The position numbers were made by a program, and so were the translations under genes. From positions 1-54,395 of the forward strand of contig NZ_SIJK02000036.1 in assembly GCF_004762035.2 (NCBI RefSeq): DNA of 54,395 nt. The letters run 5' to 3'. The DNA comes from Candidatus Chloroploca mongolica (GTDB taxonomy: Bacteria; Chloroflexota; Chloroflexia; Chloroflexales; Chloroflexaceae). Below the pieces are notes generated by a model. The model saw nothing but the letters and a program-made list of their open reading frames with translations, was not told the DNA's origin and made no database searches. Shown here in pieces: positions 38,396-45,720 of the stretch (the stretch's first letter is position 1; the number at the start of each line of letters is the position of its first letter).

Positions 38396-39160
38396 ATGAT
38401 TGACTGGCTGATCCAACAACGATCCGATCTACCGGCCGTAGCACCCGAGCTATGGCTAAGTGTACCCGAACGCGATCAGATGCGGACACTCCGCATGGAG
38501 AAACGGCGTGAAGAGTGGTTGCTCGGACGTTGGACAGCACGGCGGCTCATCCAGGCCTGGGCACAACGCGAGCTTGGCTTCGCGCCCCACCCGACTGAGC
38601 TGATGATTCTGCCCGCCCCTGATGGCGCACCCGAAATTCATGCGCTTGATCCCGCCTTGCGGATGGCCCTCGGGACGGTACGCCTCACGATCAGCCATAG
38701 TGCGGGGCAGGCCTTTTGTGCGCTGGCCCCTGCGGGAGCACCGGTGGGTGCCGACATCGAGCAGATTGCACCACGCCATAGCAACTTTGCCGAAACCTAC
38801 TACACGCCTGGCGAGATCGCGCTGCTCGCAGCAACTGACCCCTCCCACTACAACGTCTTGCTCAATGCGATCTGGAGCACGAAAGAGGCTGTACTAAAAG
38901 CCTTACGACACGGCTTACGGGTTGATACACGTCTTGTCGAATGCCTGGTACCACTGCCCGACGCAGCAGACCAGGATGCTGACTGGCGACCATTTCTCGC
39001 CCACTGCGATCCGTCGCTTGGCGCACCACCGGCTGGCGTACGCTGCTGGTGGCGCCAGGATCACCATGTTGTCCTGACGATTGCCGCCATTACCCCACGT
39101 CTCGTCACCGAACAGGTAGGCAACAAACCGGTTATCCAGTCACCGCTGTATGGAGTATGA
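38396..39160 (+). CDS. Sfp-type 4'-phosphopantetheinyl transferase
   Basis: 254 residues. Transfers phosphopantetheine from CoA to carrier domains, here most likely the six ACPs of the adjacent synthase. Seen: RRLIQAWAQRELG near the N terminus, LTISHSAGQAFCALAP, the Mg-binding GADIEQIAPR, and WSTKEAVLKALRHGLRVD, matching the WxxKEAxxK motif. Length and two-lobed layout match the Sfp class rather than AcpS. RBS AGGAAAG before ATG 38396; an earlier in-frame ATG at 38339 would run through the hairpin. It ends 12 nt before the carboxyltransferase gene. Confidence 0.93.
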   Translation: MIDWLIQQRSDLPAVAPELWLSVPERDQMRTLRMEKRREEWLLGRWTARRLIQAWAQRELGFAPHPTELMILPAPDGAPEIHALDPALRMALGTVRLTISHSAGQAFCALAPAGAPVGADIEQIAPRHSNFAETYYTPGEIALLAATDPSHYNVLLNAIWSTKEAVLKALRHGLRVDTRLVECLVPLPDAADQDADWRPFLAHCDPSLGAPPAGVRCWWRQDHHVVLTIAAITPRLVTEQVGNKPVIQSPLYGV

Positions 39161-39172
39161 GAGTCGAGACTT

Positions 39173-40711
39173 ATGATGGAAGATTTTGTTCGTAAGCTCC
39201 GTGAACGCAAAGCCATTGCGGCTGGCACAGAAAAAGATGCCGCTGCGCAGCATCAGAAGGGTCGCCTGACGGCACGTGAGCGGATCGAGGTATTGTTCGA
39301 CCCCAATAGTTTCAATGAGATTGATACGCTGGTGACTCCGCGCTACGAGAGCTATATGGGTGGCAAGGGGTCGCGGTTTGGTGATGGCGTCGTGACTGGG
39401 TTTGGCTTGATCAATGGGCGCCAGGTCTTTGCGGCGGCGCAGGATGCCAGCGTGATGGGCGGCTCACTCGGCGAGATGCATGCGAACAAAATCGTCAAAG
39501 CGATGCGGATGGCCCTGAGTTATGGCTGTCCTTTTGTGGCGCTAAATGACTCGGGTGGGGCACGCATTCAAGAGGGCGTTGATAGTCTGGGGGGGTATGC
39601 CCGGATCTTCGATGCCAACTGCGAAGCCTCGGGGGTGATTCCGCAACTCTCGGTGATCCTCGGGCCATGTGCTGGCGGCGCCGTCTATTCGCCTGGGCTC
39701 ACTGATTTTATTTTCATGACCGAAAACAGCTATATGTTCATCACTGGCCCGGAAGTCGTGCGCTCGGTGATGCAAGAGCAGGTCAGCCAGGAAGAACTGG
39801 GCGGCGGACGAATTCACGCGACAGAGAGTGGGGTGGCGCACTTTCTCTCACGCGATGACCAGGAGTGTCTGTTGAAGGTGCGGGAATTGCTGAGCTACCT
39901 GCCCTCGAATAATATGAGTGACCCGCCGTATGTACCGCCCCACGATGACCCCGAGCGTCGCTGTCCTGAGCTTGAGGAACTGGTACCGGTTGATCCGCAG
40001 AAGCCCTACGATGTGCGGGAAGTCATTGCCAGCATCGTGGATGACGGGCGTTTCCTGGAGGTTCACGAGCTCTGGGCGCAGAATATGGTGGTGGGCTTTG
40101 CGCGCCTGGATGGGTATGTGGTCGGGCTGGTAGCGAATCAGCCGATCCATCTCGCAGGCACGATTGACATCAAAGCTTCGATCAAAGCGACGCACTTTAT
40201 TCGCATCTGTGATGCTTATAATATTCCGATCATCACTTTGCAAGATGTCCCCGGCTTTTTGCCTGGCACGAGTCAGGAATATGGAGGGATCATCCGCAAC
40301 GGTGCGCGGCTGATTTATGCCTATTCAGAGGCAACGGTGCCCAAACTCATGTTGATTCTGCGCAAGAGCTATGGTGGGGCCTACTGCGTCATGAGTAGCA
40401 AAGGGCTCCGGGGCGACTTGCTCTATGCCTGGCCCAACGCCGAACTGGCGGTGATGGGGGCGGCAGGGGCGGTCAATATCCTCTTCCGCAACGAGGTCAA
40501 GGCGGCTGATGATCCGAAGGCACGGAGTCGAGAACTGGTGAGCGAGTATCAAGAGAAGTTCAACAACCCGTATGTTGCGGCGGCACGTGGTCTCATTGAC
40601 GACGTAATCGAGCCACGCGACAGCCGCCGTGTACTCGTGCGGGCGCTGCACGTGACGCTCTCGAAACGTGACCGGCACCTGCCCAAGAAGCATGGCATTT
40701 CACCGATGTAG
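39173..40711 (+). CDS. Acyl-CoA carboxylase carboxyltransferase subunit (PccB/AccD5-like)
   Basis: 512 residues. Transfers the carboxyl group from carboxybiotin to an acyl-CoA, giving malonyl- or methylmalonyl-CoA. Seen: GRLTARERIEVLFDPNSFNE, DASVMGGSLGEMHANKI, LNDSGGARIQEGVDSLGGY, GPCAGGAVYSPGLTDF, and the C-terminal half DVPGFLPGTSQEYGGIIRNG and AVMGAAGAVNILFR. The residue that in Streptomyces PccB/AccB discriminates propionyl- from acetyl-CoA (Asp or Ile in GGAYxVM) is Cys405 here, so specificity cannot be read off. Its place beside a malonyl-type AT suggests malonyl-CoA supply. Lies 12 nt after the PPTase gene. Confidence 0.92.
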   Translation: MMEDFVRKLRERKAIAAGTEKDAAAQHQKGRLTARERIEVLFDPNSFNEIDTLVTPRYESYMGGKGSRFGDGVVTGFGLINGRQVFAAAQDASVMGGSLGEMHANKIVKAMRMALSYGCPFVALNDSGGARIQEGVDSLGGYARIFDANCEASGVIPQLSVILGPCAGGAVYSPGLTDFIFMTENSYMFITGPEVVRSVMQEQVSQEELGGGRIHATESGVAHFLSRDDQECLLKVRELLSYLPSNNMSDPPYVPPHDDPERRCPELEELVPVDPQKPYDVREVIASIVDDGRFLEVHELWAQNMVVGFARLDGYVVGLVANQPIHLAGTIDIKASIKATHFIRICDAYNIPIITLQDVPGFLPGTSQEYGGIIRNGARLIYAYSEATVPKLMLILRKSYGGAYCVMSSKGLRGDLLYAWPNAELAVMGAAGAVNILFRNEVKAADDPKARSRELVSEYQEKFNNPYVAAARGLIDDVIEPRDSRRVLVRALHVTLSKRDRHLPKKHGISPM

Positions 40712-40764
40712 GAAGAGTTCCGCACGACAATGCAAGTTGCATTGGTATGCACGAAGGTGCTTGT

Positions 40765-42246
40765 ATGTTCAAACGAGTATTGATCGCCAACCGAGGCGAA
40801 ATTGCCGTGCGCATGGTGCGCGCCTGTCGCGACATGGGCCTTGCGGCGATCGCAGTCTACGAGCCTGGCGATGAAGGGGCGCTGCATGTGCGCCTGGCCG
40901 ACGAGGCGTATCCTATTACCTCACCCCTCGGCTACCGTGACCCCGAAGCAATGCTCGCGGTGGCGCGGGTAAGCAAGGTTGATGCGGTGCATCCAGGGTA
41001 TGGGCTTATTTCCGAGCATCCAGGGTTTGCGCAGGCATGCGAAGCGGCTGGAATCGCCGTGGTCGGACCGGGGAGTACGGTACTGGCCAACGTGCGTGAT
41101 AAGGTTGGGGCAGTGGCCCACGCCAGGGCCGCCGGCATTCCCACAACCCGGCCGTCAAGCCGGAGCTTTATGCCCGATGAGACCGCAGCGTTGTTGAACG
41201 AGGCCGATCTGATTGGGTATCCGCTGGTTGTCAAAGCATGTGCGGGCGGACGGGGGCGAGGTACCTCGGTGGCGCGAGGCCCGGATGATCTGCTCGACGT
41301 GGTGCGGCGTTCATCAACGGCGGCTCAGGCGGTCTACCTCGATCCGCAGGTTTACCTGGAAGAGGCTGTGCTGCCTTCACGGTATATCGAGGTGCCGATC
41401 CTGGGCGATCATCACGGCAACCTGATCCATCTGGGTGAACGTGACGGCTCGATCCAGCGGAATACGCGCAAAGTCATCGAGGAGACCCCGGCGCCAAACC
41501 TGAGTCAGGCGCAACGCGAGGCGATCTGGGCAACGGCACTCCAGGTAGCACGGCTCTTTTCGTGTCGCAGTGCATGTACGATCGAGTTTGTGCTTGACGG
41601 CGAAGGCCGCCACTTCTTCACCGAGGTCAAGCCGCGCCTCCAGGTCGAACACCTAGTCAGCGAGATGGTCACGCGCATTGATGTGGTGCGTGAACAGTTG
41701 CGCATTGCGGCAGGGCTACCACTCGAATTTACGCAAGAAGAAGTACATCTGCGGGGACATGCGATCTTCTGCCGCATCAATGCCGAAGATCCGTGGCACG
41801 GCTATCTGCCCAGTCCGGGGCACATCACTAGTTTTCGCGTGCCAGGCGGTCCAAATGTCCGGGTGGACACCTATGTCTATGCGGGGGCCGAAGTCCCTGT
41901 GCGCTACGATTCACTGCTGGCGAAACTGGTTGCGTGGGGGCCAACCCGCGAGGAGTGCCTGAACCGGGTGCAGCGGGCACTGCAAGAATTTCAGATTACC
42001 GGTATCCAGACAAACCTCGCGCTACTGCGGCTCATCCTGAATGATAACGCCTTTATCGCGGGAACCTACACCACCGAATTCAGCCGACGACGTTTGATGG
42101 AGATGCCACCGCTCAGCGATGATACGAGCGATCTGGCCGCGATTGCGGCGCTCGCCTATCTGCGGCGCACCCAGGCGGCGCAGCCGGCGATCCCCGAAGC
42201 CTTCACGAGTGGCTGGCACCGTGATAGTCGTCGTTTGCCACAGTGA
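40765..42246 (+). CDS. Biotin carboxylase subunit, divergent active site
   Basis: About 493 residues, ATP-grasp enzyme that carboxylates biotin on the carrier subunit. Overall fold motifs are clear: MFKRVLIANRGEIAVRMVRA, VRDKVGAVAHARAAGIP, RLQVEHLVSEMVTRID and GHAIFCRINAEDP. Several normally strict positions differ from E. coli AccC: the Gly-rich loop is KACAGGRGRGTSVA, the EMNxRIQVEH motif is EVKPRLQVEH (Asn to Lys289), RRHQK is RNTRK, and the His of PRHVEI is Tyr. The Lys and Glu ligands (KVIEE, IEF, E287, R291) remain. ATG 40765 has GAAGGTG upstream; another start lies 18 nt earlier. Confidence 0.88.
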   Translation: MFKRVLIANRGEIAVRMVRACRDMGLAAIAVYEPGDEGALHVRLADEAYPITSPLGYRDPEAMLAVARVSKVDAVHPGYGLISEHPGFAQACEAAGIAVVGPGSTVLANVRDKVGAVAHARAAGIPTTRPSSRSFMPDETAALLNEADLIGYPLVVKACAGGRGRGTSVARGPDDLLDVVRRSSTAAQAVYLDPQVYLEEAVLPSRYIEVPILGDHHGNLIHLGERDGSIQRNTRKVIEETPAPNLSQAQREAIWATALQVARLFSCRSACTIEFVLDGEGRHFFTEVKPRLQVEHLVSEMVTRIDVVREQLRIAAGLPLEFTQEEVHLRGHAIFCRINAEDPWHGYLPSPGHITSFRVPGGPNVRVDTYVYAGAEVPVRYDSLLAKLVAWGPTREECLNRVQRALQEFQITGIQTNLALLRLILNDNAFIAGTYTTEFSRRRLMEMPPLSDDTSDLAAIAALAYLRRTQAAQPAIPEAFTSGWHRDSRRLPQ

Positions 42247-42258
42247 GGAGGAGGAACT

Positions 42259-42753
42259 ATGCGTCGTTTCGTTGTCACCATTGATGAGACCGAGTTTGAG
42301 GTTGAAGTCATGGGGGTTGCCCGAGCAGAAGGATGGATCGAAGTGCAGGTGAATGGCGAGCCAATGCGCGTACTGCTCCCCTGGTCAGCAACCGCTGACC
42401 AGAGCGGATGGGCAATGGTCAACAATCGACCGCACGAGATCCAGCTTGATCATGATCTGCACTGGATCCAGACCCCGCATGGGCGGCACAGTGTGCAGAT
42501 CCGTGACCGTGACACGGCGACTGCCCGGCCGCGGAGTGGCGACGGGCGCATCAAAGCCCCCATCCCCGGCCTGATCGCCCGCATCCTGGTTGAACCAGGC
42601 CAGCATGTGGAAGTAGGGCAGCCAGTGCTGGTGCTAGAAGCGATGAAGATGCAGAACGAGATCACGGCCCCCCGCAGCGGAACGATCAGCATGCTCAACA
42701 TCCAGCCCGGTCAGAGTGTGAAACTGCACGAACTTCTGATCGAGATCAGTTGA
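42259..42753 (+). CDS. Biotin carboxyl carrier protein of the acyl-CoA carboxylase
   Basis: 164 residues. The C-terminal biotinyl domain carries EAMKMQNE with biotin Lys130, preceded by IPGLIARILVEPGQHVEVG and followed by SGTISMLNIQPGQSVKL. The N-terminal half is a beta-rich domain of the kind found in acyl-CoA carboxylase alpha chains; here it is a separate gene. It begins 12 nt after the biotin carboxylase with RBS GAGGAGGA. Last gene of the six-gene operon. Confidence 0.93.
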   Translation: MRRFVVTIDETEFEVEVMGVARAEGWIEVQVNGEPMRVLLPWSATADQSGWAMVNNRPHEIQLDHDLHWIQTPHGRHSVQIRDRDTATARPRSGDGRIKAPIPGLIARILVEPGQHVEVGQPVLVLEAMKMQNEITAPRSGTISMLNIQPGQSVKLHELLIEIS

Positions 42754-42778
42754 GATCGCGTCATACCGATAGGGCAAC

Positions 42779-42818
42779 TGATGGTCTGAGGGAGGGCAAG
42801 CCCTCCCTCAGACCATCA
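42779..42818. terminator. Perfect 19-bp hairpin ending the synthase operon and proC
   Basis: TGATGGTCTGAGGGAGGGC, loop AA, then its exact complement. It lies between the convergent biotin carrier gene and proC. The stop codon of proC begins one base after it. Confidence 0.75.
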
Positions 42819-43634
42819 CTACCGTTTGCCAAGTTCAACCGAGCGACGGTAGGCCGCCCAGATCGCATCAGACAGCACGGTACGCATCCCACCGCGTTCG
42901 AGTTCGGAAATGGCGGCGGCACTTGTCCCACCTGGCGATGTCACCGCATTGCGCAGTTGCGCCGGATGCAAGCCGCTCTGCTGCGCATAACGCACCGAGC
43001 CGAGCATCGTCTGTTGCACCAGTTCTTCGGCAATGCGCCGCGACAACCCGAGGTGAACCCCGGCATCAACCATCGCCTCCATCATCAAGAAGAAGTAGGC
43101 TGGCCCGGTACCATTGATTGCCGTCGCCATATCCAGGTAGGCCTCGGTATCGACAAACAGCGCACGTCCCAGCGCACCGAGAACAGTCTCGGCCCACTCA
43201 CGCTGCTCAAGGCTCACCTCGTGGGCCGCCGTCCAGACCGTCATGCCCTCACCGATCACTGCGGGAGTATTGGGCATACTGCGCACCACTGCCGGATGGA
43301 CGAGCGCCTCGGCGATGCTCTGGATCGTCGCCCCAGCCACGACCGAAATAGCCAGATCATCGTCGCGTAACGTATGTTGCAGCGGTGGCAGCACGCGCTG
43401 AAGTTGTTGGGGTTTGACCGCAAGAATAACAATGCGGCCCCAGCGTGCCGCCACGGCATTATCAGGGCTGGTATGCACTCCATAGGTCGCGGCCAGTTCG
43501 CGGCGTCGCTCTTCCCGCGGATGGCTGACCAGAATCTGGTCGGGGGTGACCAGTTCCTGGCGCAACAGACCGCCAATAACCGCCTCGCCCATCGCACCAG
43601 GCCCGATCACAGCAATTGGAAGGTGATGAAGCAT
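42819..43634 (-). CDS. proC: Pyrroline-5-carboxylate reductase
   Basis: NAD(P)H-dependent last step of proline synthesis. 271 residues. Seen: IAVIGPGAMGEAVIGGLL Rossmann start, ILAVKPQQLQRVLP, SVVAGATIQSIAEAL, RSMPNTPAVIGEGMT, NGTGPAYFFLMMEAMVDAG and the C-terminal signature VTSPGGTSAAAISELE. RBS GGAGAG. Confidence 0.96.
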   Translation of the reverse strand: MLHHLPIAVIGPGAMGEAVIGGLLRQELVTPDQILVSHPREERRRELAATYGVHTSPDNAVAARWGRIVILAVKPQQLQRVLPPLQHTLRDDDLAISVVAGATIQSIAEALVHPAVVRSMPNTPAVIGEGMTVWTAAHEVSLEQREWAETVLGALGRALFVDTEAYLDMATAINGTGPAYFFLMMEAMVDAGVHLGLSRRIAEELVQQTMLGSVRYAQQSGLHPAQLRNAVTSPGGTSAAAISELERGGMRTVLSDAIWAAYRRSVELGKR

Positions 43635-43929
43635 ATTTTCTCTCCACTGGGCCTGTGGCCCCGAACCTCACCCCAGGAGCGCGGGCAGTTCACCCGCTTT
43701 TGCCCTCGAAGCAATCCCTTATTGACGCACAGGCGCAAAGCTGCGCCTTGGGATCACACCAGCGAGAAGTCTACCGCAGATTGCGTGCAATGGCAACTGG
43801 TGCAGTGCAGCACAGCACAATCAGTGAGACTATGTTATTATCTATAAGCAACGATGTCTGTTCATATGTACAGCAAACAGCCAGCTTGCAGGGGATGTGC
43901 GGACACCCGGTTGGCTGCGGAGAAAAAGC
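43635..43929. other. Divergent intergenic region proC / SDR
   Basis: Contains a hairpin GCGGG/CCCGC followed by TTTT (43681-43700, plus strand), a short palindrome GGCGCA/TGCGCC (43732-43747), and for the SDR gene an extended -10, TGTTATTAT (43833-43841). No convincing ORF or RNA gene. Confidence 0.45.
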
Positions 43930-44691
43930 ATGACACAGCGCTTTCAAGACAAAGTCGCCATTGTGACGGGGGCATCATCGGGGATCGGGCGAGCAACGGC
44001 GGTCGGTCTGGCCCGTGAGGGAGCGAAGGTGACAATCTGTGCCGATCGCAATGTCGAGGGGCTGGAGGAGACACGCCAGGAACTGGCTGCCCTTGGGGCC
44101 GAGTGTCTGGCACTCCAGGTTGATGTACGGAGCCAGGCTGCCGTCGAGGGGTGCGTGCAGCAGACCCGCGAGCACTTTGGCACGATTGATATTCTCGTCA
44201 ATAATGCCGGTACCGGGCAATTCAGCCCGTTTCCGATGATGTCGAATGACGAGTATGACCGCGTGATGGATATCAACCTGCGTGGCACGTTCTACTTCTG
44301 CCGGGCGGTGCTGCCGATTATGCTCGAGCACGACTATGGCAAAATTGTCAATGTCACGTCAATTATGGGCGAGATTGCCGCGATGGGGCAGAGCATCTAC
44401 AATGCAAGCAAAGGGGCAGCCAAGCTGATGACCCAGGGCATTGCGGTTGATGTGGCAGGACGCAATATTAATGTCAACGCGGTCGCACCAGGCATGGTGG
44501 TCACCAATATGACCCAGCGCATGTTTGGTGACAAAGAGCGCGAACGCTATTTTGTCGAACGCATTCCGAAACGCCGCATTGGGCAACCCGAAGATATTGC
44601 CGGGCCAATCCTCTTCCTCTGCAGTGACGAAGCAAGCTACATCCACGGCACCACGCTGGTGGTCGATGGCGGGATGCTTTGTACCCGTTGA
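43930..44691 (+). CDS. Short-chain dehydrogenase/reductase
   Basis: Classical SDR of 253 residues. Seen: cofactor loop TGASSGIGRATAVG, DVRSQAAVE, NNAGTGQFSP, the catalytic Ser in VNVTSIMGEIAAMG, YxxxK as YNASKGAAK, and VAPGMVVTNM. ADRN after strand beta-2 suggests NAD preference (Asp), not NADP. The closest functional idea is an FabG-like or sugar/alcohol dehydrogenase; the substrate cannot be named. Monocistronic. Confidence 0.88.
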   Translation: MTQRFQDKVAIVTGASSGIGRATAVGLAREGAKVTICADRNVEGLEETRQELAALGAECLALQVDVRSQAAVEGCVQQTREHFGTIDILVNNAGTGQFSPFPMMSNDEYDRVMDINLRGTFYFCRAVLPIMLEHDYGKIVNVTSIMGEIAAMGQSIYNASKGAAKLMTQGIAVDVAGRNINVNAVAPGMVVTNMTQRMFGDKERERYFVERIPKRRIGQPEDIAGPILFLCSDEASYIHGTTLVVDGGMLCTR

Positions 44692-44728
44692 GATACAGCT
44701 TCATTCACTGAGGCATGTTTCAAACGAG

Positions 44729-44818
44729 CTTGACCGTTCGCAGCGAAGGTAGCACCGGCTTCCAGCCGGTGGGGCTTCCTGACTGGCTGGAAGCCGGTGC
44801 TACCAAACGGTCAAGCTG
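44729..44818. repeat. Nested palindromic element after the SDR gene
   Basis: Outer arms AGCTTGACCGTT / AACGGTCAAGCT enclose a second inverted repeat GGTAGCACCGGCTTCCAGCC / its complement. The inner repeat is a type commonly dispersed in bacterial intergenic DNA. The outer arms match exactly, so the 90-bp element can fold as one long hairpin with a small asymmetric bulge. Confidence 0.7.
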
Positions 44819-44839
44819 ATCGCGCCATGCTGAAACCAT

Positions 44840-44882
44840 GCCTGACCAAAAAAGCCAGCTACGCTGGCTTTTTTGGTCAGGC
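44840..44882. terminator. Perfect 20-bp hairpin terminator
   Basis: GCCTGACC + AAAAAAGCCAGC, loop TAC, then the exact complement. It has the same core as the hairpins at 3814 and 14945 with different outer arms, and follows the SDR gene and the nested palindrome. Confidence 0.8.
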
Positions 44883-44955
44883 GAGCGAAGCGTATTGTGG
44901 GTCGTCAATGGTAAAATAGCATGATCATGAAGAGACAAGCATAGAAAGAACGATC

Positions 44956-45609
44956 ATGACGAACTTCCTACGACGGCTCACGCTTGTAGCGTCTCTCCTG
45001 GTAACGATGCTGCTGGCCGCGTGCGCGGTTGGGCAGAACGGGGCACCCGCCCCGCTTGAAGAGCCGACCGTGACCCTCTCTGAGCAAGAAAGCCTTGAGG
45101 CAACGACCGAGGCTGATCCGCTCTTCGTTGAGTTTGGCGAACTTGTCACCTACGAGCATCCCTCGGGCGTCTTTTCGCTTGATGTGCCCGCGAATTGGGT
45201 CCTGATTGATCAGAGCAGGCCTGATGAGCTTTTTATGACCTGGACTGATACGACCCGCAAGGGCGGCGTGATTATTAATCTCTTTGAGGACGAGACGGCC
45301 TATAACGAAGAGGAATTATTGAGTATTCTTGATGCATTTCTCAGTAATAATTTTAGTGGACAGCCTGAATTTGAAGCTGACACGCCAGAAATACAGAATG
45401 ATGGAAGCATCTTGTTAGCCTGGGCCTATGTTGCGACGGCGGCTTCGGGTGAGAAGTTTCTCTTGTTGGGCAATAGTTTCGTTGAGCAACGGGGCAATAA
45501 GATCTCGATTCTGACAACCCTGATCCCCGATGAACGGTTTGACGAGTATGTTGAGGTGACGAATGTGATGATTAATAGCTATCGCATCAATCCTGATGCG
45601 TCGTTGTGA
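44956..45609 (+). CDS. Lipoprotein of unknown function (PsbP-like pattern)
   Basis: 217 residues with a lipoprotein signal (MTNFLRRLTLVAS... LLAAC, Cys23). The mature part has YEHPSGVFSLDVPANWVLID and GGVIINLFEDE, a pattern like small PsbP/Mog1-fold surface lipoproteins. It ends with a beta-rich segment and MINSYRINPD. Function unknown. An extended -10 (TGGTAAAAT, 44909-44917) lies about 40 nt upstream. Followed by two hairpins. Confidence 0.72.
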   Translation: MTNFLRRLTLVASLLVTMLLAACAVGQNGAPAPLEEPTVTLSEQESLEATTEADPLFVEFGELVTYEHPSGVFSLDVPANWVLIDQSRPDELFMTWTDTTRKGGVIINLFEDETAYNEEELLSILDAFLSNNFSGQPEFEADTPEIQNDGSILLAWAYVATAASGEKFLLLGNSFVEQRGNKISILTTLIPDERFDEYVEVTNVMINSYRINPDASL

Positions 45610-45643
45610 GCTTGCTGGGGGCCTGGCGGCCCCCAGCAAGCTC
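45608..45643. terminator. Perfect 16-bp hairpin at the end of the lipoprotein gene
   Basis: GAGCTTGCTGGGGGCC, loop TGGC, then the exact complement. It starts on the last bases of the lipoprotein stop codon. No T-run. Confidence 0.65.
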
Positions 45644-45696
45644 GCTTGTGCTGGCGACAACGGGCAGCTTAGCTGCCCGTTGTCACCAGCACAAGC
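45644..45696. terminator. Second, adjacent 25-bp hairpin
   Basis: GCTTGTGCTGGCGACAACGG + GCAGC, loop TTA, complement with one mismatch. Its outer arm equals that of the palindrome at 11229. It directly abuts the hairpin at 45608-45643, giving two stacked stem-loops before gabD. Confidence 0.65.
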
Positions 45697-45720
45697 AAGA
45701 ATATACCATAAGGAAAAGTG

